59,699 nt of DNA from assembly GCA_964428795.1 (NCBI GenBank), contig CAYRZL010000006.1:1-59699 (forward strand), written 5' to 3'. The notes under the pieces were generated by a model. That model saw only the letters and a program-made list of their open reading frames with translations. It was not told the DNA's origin and made no database searches. The stretch's first letter is position 1. Each line of letters starts with the position of its first letter. Positions 50,346 to 59,671 of this stretch are shown here, in pieces. A program made the position numbers and the translations under genes. Origin of the DNA: CAYRZL01 sp964428795 (GTDB lineage Bacteria > Bacillota > Clostridia > Lachnospirales > Lachnospiraceae).

Positions 50346-52011
50346 AGGATTCACCTCCCGTCACGAGATCTCTGAAAAATACATGAATATCACCGTTTTC
50401 CATACGGGAATTCACATATTTCTTCCAATTATCATCCTCCTCAGGATAATCCATATATTCTGCAAATCCATGCCATCTGGTTTCTTTTCTGGCTTTCAAA
50501 TGAGCAATTACCGACCGGCAGACAATCAATCGTTCTTTTAACTCATATATCTGTAAAAGTTCATCCATATCAGAAGCCGCCAGCAAATATAAATCTTCCT
50601 GCAAATTCTGAATCTTTTCATCTGCCAGCTTTAAAGATACCTCACTGTAGCGGTAATCCGTTCCAATCCCTCCAGCGTACTGATCCATGATTTTCTGCAT
50701 GGTCTCCTCCATCTGTTCAATGGCCAGTAAGGACGGTTTTCTTCCCAGAAAGAACTGATACTCCTGCCGCTTTTCTTCTGCCAGAGCCATGCTTTTTATA
50801 TTTTCCTTTTTCTGATTTGTTTCCAGATAGGAAAGAATAGACTCAGCAGCAATTTCACCTTCTGCCAGAGCACCCGTCACATATTTTTGCGGTGCGCCGC
50901 CTGCCGCATCACCTGCCGCATACAATCCCCGGATCGTAGTCGCCCTCTTTGCATCTACCCAATATCCACTTGCTGTATGGCCACCGACAATATATGGTTC
51001 TGTTCCCTCTATTTCCACATTCTGTTCCGACGGTCCTTTTCCCGACTCCAGCCATTTCAAGGTCTGACTCGGAGCCATATTTAAATATGCCTTATACAGA
51101 TCCTGTTCCTGCTCTTTCGTGATGATATCGGTTTTCAGATAACAGGGGCCCCGTCCTTCCCTGTTTTCCGTGACCGTTCCATATACTCTCTCACAGGTAG
51201 CAAGCCCATATTTCTGCTCATAAATCTCATTTTTGGAATTGATCTGCTTTGCATTTACTCCCTGTGCGATCGTACCGGTCGGTGCAATCGTATCCTTACA
51301 GCGCAGGGCAATAAAACGCATCTCAAAAGAGGTCATTTCCGCCCCCGCCTGAATCCCCATGGCATATCCTGCTCCCGTATTAAAAGGCGGATACCACATT
51401 TTATGTCTGGAAAAGCCCGGGTTATTTGGACGGTAAAGACCTGCTGCTCCTCCTGTGGCAATGAGAACCGCCCTTGCATCTATTTCATAGAAAACCGGCT
51501 GATTTACATGAAAGCCATATGCTCCGTAAACGGTCTGATTCTCCGTGATCAGATCCGTGATATTTACATGATTTAAAATCGTTACATTTTCCTGCTCCTC
51601 TGCCGCCTTAGCCAGAATTGGCTTCATATTTTCTCCGTTGATCTTGATATTTCTGCTGCCTCTTGCAACATATTTGCCATTTTCATCCTTCAAAATAACG
51701 AGCCCCAATTGTTCCATAACCTCCGTTACATGGTTCAGTCGTTCTGACATGGACAACAGCAGGTCTTCTCTTACAATTTCCTTTGCATCGCTCCTTGCAT
51801 AATTCACATAATCCTGCGGCACTTTTCCTTCTGTAATATAAGCATTAAGCGCATTTACACCGGCCGCAAGACATCCGCTTCTCTTAATATTTGCTTTTTC
51901 AACCACAAGTACGGATATGTCTTTGTTTTTTCCCAGCGTATATGCGGCAAAACAACCTGCCGTACCGCCTCCAATGATAAGGACATCCGTAGTTATTTTT
52001 TCTGTTTTCAT
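50329..52011 (-). CDS. aprA: AprA-like adenylylsulfate reductase flavoprotein
   Basis: 560 residues of the fumarate-reductase/AprA flavoprotein family. Seen: the FAD-binding VLIIGGGTAGCFAAYTLG, RSGCLAAGVNALNAYI, the AprA-like block NNPGFSRHKMWYPPFNTGAGYAMG, TSFEMRFIALRCKDTIAPTG and GGHTASGYWVD with the second FAD contact GLYAAGDAAGG. The AprB-like partner overlaps its end. APS reduction to sulfite is inferred from motifs and from the cysDN and sulfate-transport neighbours. The start at 52011 follows GGAGAG. Confidence 0.87.
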   Translation of the reverse strand: MKTEKITTDVLIIGGGTAGCFAAYTLGKNKDISVLVVEKANIKRSGCLAAGVNALNAYITEGKVPQDYVNYARSDAKEIVREDLLLSMSERLNHVTEVMEQLGLVILKDENGKYVARGSRNIKINGENMKPILAKAAEEQENVTILNHVNITDLITENQTVYGAYGFHVNQPVFYEIDARAVLIATGGAAGLYRPNNPGFSRHKMWYPPFNTGAGYAMGIQAGAEMTSFEMRFIALRCKDTIAPTGTIAQGVNAKQINSKNEIYEQKYGLATCERVYGTVTENREGRGPCYLKTDIITKEQEQDLYKAYLNMAPSQTLKWLESGKGPSEQNVEIEGTEPYIVGGHTASGYWVDAKRATTIRGLYAAGDAAGGAPQKYVTGALAEGEIAAESILSYLETNQKKENIKSMALAEEKRQEYQFFLGRKPSLLAIEQMEETMQKIMDQYAGGIGTDYRYSEVSLKLADEKIQNLQEDLYLLAASDMDELLQIYELKERLIVCRSVIAHLKARKETRWHGFAEYMDYPEEDDNWKKYVNSRMENGDIHVFFRDLVTGGESYEHQN

Positions 52012-52034
52012 CAATCTCTCCACTTGTCTGATTT

Positions 52035-53114
52035 TTAAATAAAAATCGAATTTTCATTTTTCAGGATCCCATTCTGAACCGTAAAGGCACGATCCCCATC
52101 CAATCCATACATACATGTAATAAACAGATTAACTTCCTCACCCTCTTCAACCGGTTTCTCACCTAAATGCCTGTTTGCGGTCAGCACAACATCGTTGACC
52201 CTGATTTTCAATTCGATGTCGCTTCCCCTGAAAAAAGTTCTTTCAACCCTTCCTTTTTCCACTGTAATCGGATATTTTAAATGATCCGTCTTTTTTGTCA
52301 CTACAACATGTTCCGGACGTATCACCGCACGGATATTGTTTCCCATATCTTCAAATCCCTTAAATACCGTTGGATGCTCCACCACGGTCGGTTCTCCGAT
52401 AAACTGTGCCACAAAGGAAGAACTGGGATTCCGGTAAATATCAATGGGAGTTCCCAACTGTTCCACTCTTCCGTGATTGGTCACAATAATCTGATCCGCA
52501 ACCTCAATCGCCTCATCCTGATCATGCGTCACAAAAATACTGGTAATCCCAACTGCATTGATCAGCTCCCTCAACCAGCTTCGAAGCTCTTTTCTGACCT
52601 TCGCGTCAATCGCGGCAAACGGTTCATCCAGAAGCAGTAACTGAGGCTGCGTGGCAAGGGCTCTTGCAAAAGCCACCCTCTGTCTCTGACCGCCGGAAAG
52701 CTGGTTTGGATACCTTTTTTCCATTCCCTTTAAACCAACCAGCTCCACCAATTCATCTACACGGTTTTTTATATCCGCCTTACTCCATTTATTAACCTTC
52801 AGACCAAATGCTATATTGTCATAAACCGTTTTGTAGCGGAACAAGGCATAGTTCTGAAAAACAAATCCTACGCCTCTTTTGCTGGCGGGAATATCATTCA
52901 CTTTTTTTCCGTCAATAAAAATATCCCCCGCATCCGCAGTTTCCAGACCTGCCAGGATACGAAGAATCGTCGTTTTCCCGCTTCCGCTTGGTCCTAAGAG
53001 ACCGATCAACCGTCCCTTTTCTATGGCAAAACTTACATCATCCGATGCTTTAAAATCTCCAAAAGATTTTGATATATGTTTCAGTTCAACGTAATATTTT
53101 TCCTGCTGTCCCAT
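52035..53114 (-). CDS. cysA: Sulfate/thiosulfate ABC transporter ATPase
   Basis: 359 residues. Seen: Walker A GPSGSGKTT, the Q-loop in FVFQNYALF, the signature LSGGQRQRVAFARAL, Walker B LLLLDEPFAAID, HDQDEAIEVAD and a C-terminal regulatory TOBE-like domain. It energises import by CysT/CysW with the Sbp lipoprotein. The start at 53114 follows AGAGAGG; the open frame upstream of it has no ribosome site. It lies 79 bases after cysW. Confidence 0.95.
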   Translation of the reverse strand: MGQQEKYYVELKHISKSFGDFKASDDVSFAIEKGRLIGLLGPSGSGKTTILRILAGLETADAGDIFIDGKKVNDIPASKRGVGFVFQNYALFRYKTVYDNIAFGLKVNKWSKADIKNRVDELVELVGLKGMEKRYPNQLSGGQRQRVAFARALATQPQLLLLDEPFAAIDAKVRKELRSWLRELINAVGITSIFVTHDQDEAIEVADQIIVTNHGRVEQLGTPIDIYRNPSSSFVAQFIGEPTVVEHPTVFKGFEDMGNNIRAVIRPEHVVVTKKTDHLKYPITVEKGRVERTFFRGSDIELKIRVNDVVLTANRHLGEKPVEEGEEVNLFITCMYGLDGDRAFTVQNGILKNENSIFI

Positions 53115-53193
53115 TCTGATAACCTCTCTGAGCTTTCTAATTTTCTTTTTTATGCACTCATGCGCCGGATACACTTTCATTCATGGCGGCGTG

Positions 53194-54015
53194 TTAATGC
53201 TCACGATGTTTACCGCGATATTCCAGAATATTCCTTAAAATCAATATGATAATTGCCAGGATAACCAATATGGACGACATGGCAAAAGCACCGGTAAAAT
53301 CATAGCCCTGATATAACAGTTCAATATGAAGGGGCATTGTATTTGTTTTTCCTCTCAAATGTCCTGACAACACGGAAACAGCTCCAAATTCTCCCATGGC
53401 TCTGGCTGTGCAAAGAACGACTCCATACAAAAATGCCCATTTGATATGGGGAAATGTGACCTGGGTAAAAATACGAAATACACCTGCTCCCATCAGCGCT
53501 GCCGCTTCTTCTTCATCTGTCCCCTGTGCGGTGAGCACCGGAATCAATTCTCTGGATATAAACGGAAATGTCACAAAAATTGTCGCTAATACAATACCCG
53601 GAACTGCAAAGATGATTTCTATACCGTGCTCATGCAAAAAGGGATAAAGCACGCTCTGTCTGCCAAAGGTCAGCACATAAATCAGTCCTGCTATAATCGG
53701 AGAAATCGTCAGCGGCAGATCAATCAATGTGGATACCACTTTTTTCCCATGAAATGTAAATTTGGTTATTGTCCATGCTGCAAAAACACCAAAAATTGAA
53801 TTTACAACAACAGAAATTACCGTAACCTTGAGCGTTAACAGGATCGCTTTTACCGCATAGCTGTCACTTACAGCGGCAGCATAAGCAGAAAATCCGTCCC
53901 TCAATGCAGTTACAAGGACATAGATCAATGGAAGAATCAGCATAACGACCAGAAAAAACACACTAATTCCGATAAGTATCCATTTTACCGGGCCGGAATT
54001 ATTTCTAATTTTCAT
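53194..54015 (-). CDS. cysW: Sulfate ABC transporter permease CysW
   Basis: 273 residues with six transmembrane segments. Seen: LPLTISPIIAGLIYVLTFG, the EAA-type cytoplasmic loop TDEEEAAALMGAGVFRIFTQVTFPHIKWAFLYG, and RAMGEFGAVSVLSGHLRGKTNTMPLHIELLY, which is characteristic of CysW. GGGAGG precedes the ATG. It starts 11 bases after the stop of the companion permease. Confidence 0.95.
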   Translation of the reverse strand: MKIRNNSGPVKWILIGISVFFLVVMLILPLIYVLVTALRDGFSAYAAAVSDSYAVKAILLTLKVTVISVVVNSIFGVFAAWTITKFTFHGKKVVSTLIDLPLTISPIIAGLIYVLTFGRQSVLYPFLHEHGIEIIFAVPGIVLATIFVTFPFISRELIPVLTAQGTDEEEAAALMGAGVFRIFTQVTFPHIKWAFLYGVVLCTARAMGEFGAVSVLSGHLRGKTNTMPLHIELLYQGYDFTGAFAMSSILVILAIIILILRNILEYRGKHREH

Positions 54016-54026
54016 GATATACCTCC

Positions 54027-54860
54027 CTACTCAATTCCGCTTACAATTTTAGAAGTTCTGCTCTGAATCAAAGCATTCACAAATAAAATAATAAAGGCTA
54101 TCAACAACATAACTAACGCTATGGATGTGGCACTTGCATAATCATATTCCTGCAATTCCGCCATAATAAGCAGGGGTGTGATCTCTGTCTCATATGGCTT
54201 ATTTCCGGCAATAAATACCACACTTCCATATTCACCGATGCTGCGTGCAAAAGCCATCGTAAATCCCGCGATCAGTGACGGAAAAATTTCAGGGAAAATA
54301 ACCTGAAAAAATATCCGTACACGACCTGCGCCAAGAATGCTCGCCGCTTCCTCATATTCTAAATCAATTTTTTCCAATACCGGCTGCACGCTTCTCACAA
54401 CAAACGGAATACCGATAAATATCAAGGCAACCGTAATCCCCAATCTGGTGTATGCAATATCTATTCCCCATTTTGAAAAAATTGCTCCAATCCACCCCTG
54501 CTTTACCGTCAGATGGGTAAGTGCAATGCCTGCAACTGCAGTAGGCAGCGCAAAGGGCAGTTCAATCAATCCGTCCATGATCCTTTTTCCGGGAAAATCA
54601 TAGCGGACCAGAACCCACGCAAGAATCAGACCCATCACCGCATTGATAGCGGATGCCGCAAATGCGGTCAGAATACTTACCTTATAGCTTGCCAGAACAC
54701 GTTCCCTTGTCACTGTTTTTATAAAATCAGCAAAAGAAAGCTGTGACGTAAAAACAACCAGTGAGCAAAGTGGTATAATTACCACAATGCTCATGATTGC
54801 AATCGTAATGCCGAATGAAAGTCCAAAACCGGGAATTACACTTTTTTTCTTTTTCCTCAT
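54027..54860 (-). CDS. cysT: Sulfate ABC transporter permease CysT
   Basis: 277 residues with six transmembrane segments. Seen: VRYDFPGKRIMDGLIELPFALPTAVAGIALTHL-type permease core (in parts), the EAA loop EYEEAASILGAGRVRIFFQVIFPEI and FARSIGEYGSVVFIAGNKPYETEITPLLI, which is characteristic of CysT/CysU. It forms the membrane channel with CysW. It follows the binding-protein gene in the standard sbp-cysT-cysW-cysA order. Confidence 0.93.
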   Translation of the reverse strand: MRKKKKSVIPGFGLSFGITIAIMSIVVIIPLCSLVVFTSQLSFADFIKTVTRERVLASYKVSILTAFAASAINAVMGLILAWVLVRYDFPGKRIMDGLIELPFALPTAVAGIALTHLTVKQGWIGAIFSKWGIDIAYTRLGITVALIFIGIPFVVRSVQPVLEKIDLEYEEAASILGAGRVRIFFQVIFPEIFPSLIAGFTMAFARSIGEYGSVVFIAGNKPYETEITPLLIMAELQEYDYASATSIALVMLLIAFIILFVNALIQSRTSKIVSGIE

Positions 54861-54886
54861 AATCTTAATCCCGCATTCTTTTTTGA

Positions 54887-56008
54887 TTATTCTTCATAGA
54901 TAGAGTCAAAAACCCCACCGTCTACAAAATGCTTTTCGGTTGCTTCTGTCCATCCACCGAAATGTGTAATATCTGTAAAATCTATATCTGTGATGATCCA
55001 TTTCCCATCTTCCGGAATTTCCGTGATTGTTTTTTCTGTTGTATCAAATTCATATTCCTTCAGAATCTCCTCATTGGAGGGCCGATAATAATTTTCCGCT
55101 TCCAGTCTCTGGGCGTCATCTGAATACAGATATTCAAGATAAGCAGTTGCTACCTCTCTCGTTCCCCGCTCATCTACAACCTCATCCACAACCGCTACGG
55201 TTGGCTGGCAAAGAATAGATACAGAAGGGATCACAATTTCATATTCACCGGGGTATTCTTCCAGAGAAAGGAAAGCCTCATTCTCCCATGCTAAAAGCAC
55301 ATCACCCTGACCGTTTTCCACAAAAGAAGTGGTGGCTCCTCTTGCACCGGAATCCAATACAACAACATTTTTAAACAGGGTTTCCATATTTCCTTTGATC
55401 TCTTCTTCACTCTGTCCCTGCTGTTCAAAATAGTACCATGCAGCCAGATAATTCCATCTTGCGCCGCCGGAGGTCTTTGGGTTCGGTGTGACGATTCCCA
55501 CATCCTCGCGAATTAAATCGTCCCAATCATAAATATTTTTAGGATTTCCGGAACGTACTAAGAACACGATACTGGATGTATATGGTGAACTGTCCAGAGC
55601 AAACTCTTCCGTATAGCCCTCCTCAATCAAGCCCGCATCTTTTACTGCATCCACATCACCTTCCAGCGCCAATGTAACCACGTCTGCTTCCAATCCGTTT
55701 GCCACTTCCAGAGCCTGTTTTCCGGAACCGCCATGAGACTGAACAATGGTAACATCCTGATTTTCCGTTTCCTTCCAATATTCTTTAAACAATTCATTAT
55801 AAGAGGCATAAAGTTCTCTGGTTGGATCATAAGAAACATTTGTAATTTCTACCGCTTCTTTTTCTGCCGATTCTTCTGTCCCTTCGGTATTTGACGCTTC
55901 CTGCGTCTTCTCTGTTGAACCGTTCTCTGTCGAACCGCATGCCAAGAGATTACCGGCTCCCAATACTAATACTGCTGTTATTGCAATTATTTTCTTAAAG
56001 TTAAGCAT
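54887..56008 (-). CDS. sbp: Sulfate-binding lipoprotein
   Basis: 373 residues. Seen: a lipoprotein signal peptide with lipobox LLACG, a Thr/Ser/Glu-rich linker, then a sulfate-binding-protein domain: NVSYDPTRELYASYNELF, QSHGGSGKQALEVANGLEADVVTLAL, FLVRSGNPKNIYDWDDLI and NPKTSGGARWNYLAAW, all typical of Sbp/CysP. It captures sulfate (or thiosulfate) outside the membrane for CysTWA. It follows a terminator-like hairpin after the yezD-like gene, which could tune its level. Confidence 0.95.
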   Translation of the reverse strand: MLNFKKIIAITAVLVLGAGNLLACGSTENGSTEKTQEASNTEGTEESAEKEAVEITNVSYDPTRELYASYNELFKEYWKETENQDVTIVQSHGGSGKQALEVANGLEADVVTLALEGDVDAVKDAGLIEEGYTEEFALDSSPYTSSIVFLVRSGNPKNIYDWDDLIREDVGIVTPNPKTSGGARWNYLAAWYYFEQQGQSEEEIKGNMETLFKNVVVLDSGARGATTSFVENGQGDVLLAWENEAFLSLEEYPGEYEIVIPSVSILCQPTVAVVDEVVDERGTREVATAYLEYLYSDDAQRLEAENYYRPSNEEILKEYEFDTTEKTITEIPEDGKWIITDIDFTDITHFGGWTEATEKHFVDGGVFDSIYEE

Positions 56009-56039
56009 CTTTTTTTCTCCTTTTCTTCTTTAAAATAAA

Positions 56040-56080
56040 AAACCAGAGATTTCAGGTACATACCTAAAACCTCTGGTTTT
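56040..56080 (-). terminator. Terminator-like hairpin between yezD-like gene and sbp
   Basis: On the minus strand AAACCAGAG and CTCTGGTTT form a stem, with AGGTA-TG-TACCT as an inner hairpin, followed by TTTATTTT. As it lies inside the operon it may be a partial attenuator, not an end point. Confidence 0.55.
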
Positions 56081-56097
56081 CCAGTCAGTTTTCCGGG

Positions 56098-56244
56098 TTA
56101 ACTATTCAATCTTTCTTTTTCATGCTTCTCAATCTGAACCACATAACCATCCTGCACGACTACAGTGACAGATCCAAATCGTGTGTGTTCAATACATTCC
56201 CTGATTCTAGCCCAAACTTCGCTTGTTATTTTTTCGGATTTCAT
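56098..56244 (-). CDS. YezD family (DUF2292) small protein
   Basis: 48 residues. Seen: RFGSVTVVVQDGYVVQIEKHEKERL, the whole core of DUF2292 (split here for length: RFGSVTVVVQDG then YVVQIEKHEKERL). GAGGAGC precedes the ATG at 56244. These small proteins commonly sit beside sulfate or other sulfur-source transporters in Firmicutes. No biochemical role is known to me. It lies between the Rrf2-type regulator and sbp. Confidence 0.85.
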   Translation of the reverse strand: MKSEKITSEVWARIRECIEHTRFGSVTVVVQDGYVVQIEKHEKERLNS

Positions 56245-56270
56245 AATTGCTCCTCATAATTATGAATACT

Positions 56271-56717
56271 TTAGATGTAATACATCTCCTGACTGTCTTC
56301 CAGGCAGTCTAAATAATTCTTCTTCAAATCATTCAAAGTAATATTCATTAGCGCCTTATCTAATTGTTCGTTAACCTTGTCAATAACCAGATTCTGGATA
56401 CTGACAGCAACGCTTCGTCCATGACTGTCGTCCGGCACATCTTCCTCCTCAATGTGATAGCTGCCGTCCAACGCCTCAAGGATGGAGGATACAGTAATTT
56501 CTCTGGGATCAGCGTTCAGGCGATATCCTCCCTGAGACCCTTTGGTTCCCTTAACAATTCCTGCTCTTCGAAGGCTTGAAAAAACCTGTTCCAGATATTG
56601 TGGAGAAATACCATTTCGCACTGCCAGATTTCCCAGTACCATTGCATCATTTCCCGGATTTGCCGCCATATCGATCAACGCTCTGAGACCATATCTGCAC
56701 TTTTTTGAAAATTTCAT
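56271..56717 (-). CDS. Rrf2 family regulator, CymR-like
   Basis: 148 residues. Seen: the Rrf2 start KFSKKCRYGLRALIDMA, the winged-helix recognition part ISPQYLEQVFSSLRRAGIVKG and the wing GSQGGYRLNADPREI. It lacks the three-Cys cluster-binding motif of IscR/NsrR-type members, as does CymR of Bacillus, the master repressor of cysteine synthesis that works together with CysK. Adjacent cysK, metY and sulfate genes fit that role. The start at 56717 follows GGAGG. CymR orthology is inferred. Confidence 0.88.
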   Translation of the reverse strand: MKFSKKCRYGLRALIDMAANPGNDAMVLGNLAVRNGISPQYLEQVFSSLRRAGIVKGTKGSQGGYRLNADPREITVSSILEALDGSYHIEEEDVPDDSHGRSVAVSIQNLVIDKVNEQLDKALMNITLNDLKKNYLDCLEDSQEMYYI

Positions 56718-56775
56718 AATGACCTCCACATATTTATTTTACGGTCAGTCGTCATATCGGCGGCTGGCCGGTATC

Positions 56776-58086
56776 TTACTGTACTGCTTTGAACGCTTCT
56801 TCCAGATCCTGAATGATATCATCAATATTCTCTGTTCCGACAGACAGACGGATCGTATTCGGTTTAATGCCCTGATCCAGCAATTCCTCCTCCGTGCACT
56901 GGCTATGTGTGGTAGTAGCCGGATGGATAACCAAAGACTTCACATCCGCTACATTTGCCAGCAATGAGAACAACTCCAGATTATCAATAAAGTCCTTCGC
57001 TTTCTGAGCATCCCCTTTTATTTCAAAGGTAAAGATAGAACCTCCTCCATTCGGGAAATATTTCTTATAAAGCTCCTGCTGGGATACTTCATCGGTTACC
57101 GCCGGATGATTTACTTTCTCTACCTGCGGATGATTGTTCAGATATTTCACAACCTTCAGCGTATTTTCCACATGACGCTCCACGCGAAGAGAAAGTGTCT
57201 CAAGTCCCTGCAGGAAAATGAACGCATGGAAAGGAGAAAGTGTCGCGCCCGTATCTCTCAGAAGAATCGCGCGGATTTTTGTCACAAACGCTGCCGCTCC
57301 CACAGCCTTTGTAAAGCTGATTCCGTGATAGCTCGGGTTTGGTTCTGTCAGTGACGGGAACTTTCCTGATGCTTCCCAGTCAAATTTTCCGCTGTCCACG
57401 ATCACACCGCCAATGGCAGTTCCATGTCCGCCGATAAACTTTGTCGCAGAGTGTACTACGATATCAGCTCCATATTCGAACGGTCTTACAAGATACGGTG
57501 TTGCAAATGTGTTATCTACAACAAGCGGAATCTTATGTGCATGTGCAATGCCTGCAACTTTCTCGATATCCACCACATCAGAATTCGGATTTCCCAGTGT
57601 CTCAATGAAAATTGCTTTCGTATTCTCCTGAATAGCCGCCTCCACTGCATCATAATCAAAAATGTCTACAAATGTTGTTGTAATTCCATACTGAGGCAGT
57701 GTGTGGAGCAAAAGGTTGAAGGAGCCTCCGTAAATATTTTTTGCTGATACAATATGATCTCCATTCTGAGCCAGATTCTCAATAGTATAAGTAATAGCTG
57801 CTGCTCCTGACGCTACTGCCAGAGCTGCTACACCGCCCTCCAGAGCTGCCATTCTCTGCTCGAATACATCCTCAGTCGGATTGGTAAGTCTTCCATAAAT
57901 ATTTCCGGCATCTGCCAGACCGAAACGTGCTGCCGCATGATCACTGTTGTGGAATACATAAGAAGATGTCTGGTAAATAGGCACTGCTCTGGCATCCGTA
58001 ACCGGATCCGGTTTTTCCTGACCTACATGCAGCTGTAATGTTTCAAATTTGAATTTTCTATTTTCTCTTGTGATTTTCTCGCTCAT
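56776..58086 (-). CDS. metY: O-acetylhomoserine sulfhydrylase
   Basis: 436 residues, the long form of the Cys/Met PLP family. Seen: LQLHVGQEKPDPVTDARAVP, YQTSSYVFHNSDHAAARFGL, IYGRLTNPTEDVFEQRMAALEGG, NIYGGSFNLL, ETLGNPNSDVVDIE, the PLP-lysine SATKFIGGHGTAIGG, and the HPATTTHSQ motif near the end. It makes homocysteine from O-acetylhomoserine and sulfide. The start at 58086 follows AAAGGAAA. It lies 41 bases after cysK. Confidence 0.95.
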   Translation of the reverse strand: MSEKITRENRKFKFETLQLHVGQEKPDPVTDARAVPIYQTSSYVFHNSDHAAARFGLADAGNIYGRLTNPTEDVFEQRMAALEGGVAALAVASGAAAITYTIENLAQNGDHIVSAKNIYGGSFNLLLHTLPQYGITTTFVDIFDYDAVEAAIQENTKAIFIETLGNPNSDVVDIEKVAGIAHAHKIPLVVDNTFATPYLVRPFEYGADIVVHSATKFIGGHGTAIGGVIVDSGKFDWEASGKFPSLTEPNPSYHGISFTKAVGAAAFVTKIRAILLRDTGATLSPFHAFIFLQGLETLSLRVERHVENTLKVVKYLNNHPQVEKVNHPAVTDEVSQQELYKKYFPNGGGSIFTFEIKGDAQKAKDFIDNLELFSLLANVADVKSLVIHPATTTHSQCTEEELLDQGIKPNTIRLSVGTENIDDIIQDLEEAFKAVQ

Positions 58087-58127
58087 ACTTCTTTTTCCTT
58101 TCAATTACATTCTTTTATTTTTTATCA

Positions 58128-59060
58128 CTAATCGGTAAAAAGCGGTGTAGAGTAATATCTGTCGCCAGTATCCGGAAGCAATGCTACGATAGTTTTGCCT
58201 TTGTTTTCCGGACGTTTTGCCAACTGAATTGCTGCGTATAATGCTGCTCCTGAAGAAATACCTACTAAAACGCCTTCCTTCTTTGCAATCAGTTTTCCTG
58301 TCTCAAATGCATCCTCATTTTCAATTTTGATGATCTCATCATAAATATTTGTATTAAGTACATCCGGTACAAATCCTGCCCCGATACCCTGAATCTTATG
58401 CGGGCCGCCCTTTCCTTCGGAGAGAACCGGAGAACCGGCAGGCTCTACTGCTATAATTTTCACATCCGGCTTCTGTTCTTTCAGATATTCACCAACACCT
58501 GTCAGTGTTCCGCCTGTTCCTACTCCTGCAACGAAAATATCCACCTGTCCGTCCGTATCATTCCATACTTCCGGTCCTGTGGTACTTTTGTGAATAGCCG
58601 GATTTGCCGGATTTACAAACTGTCCCGGTATGAAACTCTCAGGAATCTGTGCTGCAAGCTCGTCTGCCTTTTCGATAGCGCCCTTCATTCCTTTTGTTCC
58701 GTCTGTCAATACCAATTCAGCTCCATAAGCTTTCAGAATATTTCTTCTCTCTACGCTCATCGTCTCCGGCATAGTGAGAATAATACGATATCCTTTCGCT
58801 GCAGCGATAGATGCAAGACCGATTCCTGTATTTCCTGATGTTGGCTCGATAATAACGGAACCTTCCTTCAAAATTCCTTTTTCCTCTGCATCATCGATCA
58901 TCGCTTTGGCGATCCTGTCTTTCACACTTCCTGCCGGATTAAAATATTCCAGCTTTACCAGAACGGTTGCTTCCAGTCCTAATTCTTTTTCTACATTAAC
59001 AACTTCTACCAATGGGGTTCTTCCGATTAAACCAAGTGTTCCTTTATAAATGTTTGACAT
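58128..59060 (-). CDS. cysK: Cysteine synthase A
   Basis: 310 residues. O-acetylserine (thiol)-lyase making cysteine from O-acetylserine and sulfide. Seen: LIGRTPLVEV, the PLP-lysine region FNPAGSVKDRIAKAMI, EPTSGNTGIGLASIAA, TTGPEVW, GVGTGGTLTGVGEYLK and VGISSGAALYAA. The start at 59060 follows AAAGAGGA; the upstream open frame overlaps the promoter. In Bacillus CysK also partners with CymR, and a CymR-like gene lies two genes downstream. First gene of the sulfate operon. Confidence 0.96.
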   Translation of the reverse strand: MSNIYKGTLGLIGRTPLVEVVNVEKELGLEATVLVKLEYFNPAGSVKDRIAKAMIDDAEEKGILKEGSVIIEPTSGNTGIGLASIAAAKGYRIILTMPETMSVERRNILKAYGAELVLTDGTKGMKGAIEKADELAAQIPESFIPGQFVNPANPAIHKSTTGPEVWNDTDGQVDIFVAGVGTGGTLTGVGEYLKEQKPDVKIIAVEPAGSPVLSEGKGGPHKIQGIGAGFVPDVLNTNIYDEIIKIENEDAFETGKLIAKKEGVLVGISSGAALYAAIQLAKRPENKGKTIVALLPDTGDRYYSTPLFTD

Positions 59061-59112
59061 GATCCTCTTTCCTTTCCTACTAAATTGATATGTTTTGTAT
59101 GGATTGATATGG

Positions 59113-59141
59113 ATTATATTCCTATTTTTCCTATTTGTCAA
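59113..59141 (-). promoter_or_regulatory. Promoter and candidate operator of the cysK-sulfate operon
   Basis: TTGACA (complement of 59136-59141) and TATAAT (complement of 59113-59118) are perfect hexamers 17 bp apart. The spacer reads AATAGGAAAAATAGGAA on the minus strand, a tandem AATAGGAA that recurs in the gshA leader. Confidence 0.85.
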
Positions 59142-59194
59142 CTAGGTTTTTTGAAAAAAATTAAAAATTTTAAAAAAATCATCTGCTTTTGCAT

Positions 59195-59671
59195 CTATAA
59201 GTCAAAAATGCTTAGCTGCTGTTCTTTTAATGATTTTACTTTTCTCTCTGTTATCTTATCGTTTTCATCGAGTGCATCACACAATATCGGTGATTCAGGG
59301 TCATATTTACCGCAATTTTTTATAACGCTCTCTTCACTGTAATTTGCATAGCAATATTTACAACCATTCCTGCATGTATTATATGTGCCTATTTCTACAC
59401 TTTCCATACATCCACACTCTTGTCGTTGATTTTTGTCTTTTTTTGCTCTAAGCCTGCATCTAATTATTTCTTCTATGAGAGTTTTATCAATACAGCAATT
59501 ATGCTTAATACCGCATTCATCCAAATCTATGCTCTCCGCACAGCTTCCTATCGTTATTCCGTTGTCCTTTGCTATTTGAACCAATTTCTTTGCAAATTCT
59601 AACAACTCATTTTTTTCAATATTATATGAATCAAGTAACTCCATATATAATGTACCCATAACAGTGGACAC
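59195..59671 (-). pseudogene. DUF1848 protein, N-terminally truncated
   Basis: The 158-residue frame matches only the C-terminal half of DUF1848 proteins (about 300 residues): ITIGSCAESIDLDECGIKHN, CCIDKTLIEEIIRCRLRAKKDKNQR-type region, and the Cys block CRNGCKYCYANYS followed by YDPESPILC. An in-frame TAA lies just upstream at the window edge (about 59696-59698), so the N-terminal half is not in this frame; it may be frameshifted or missing. Members resemble radical-SAM-like proteins of unknown function. Confidence 0.7.
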
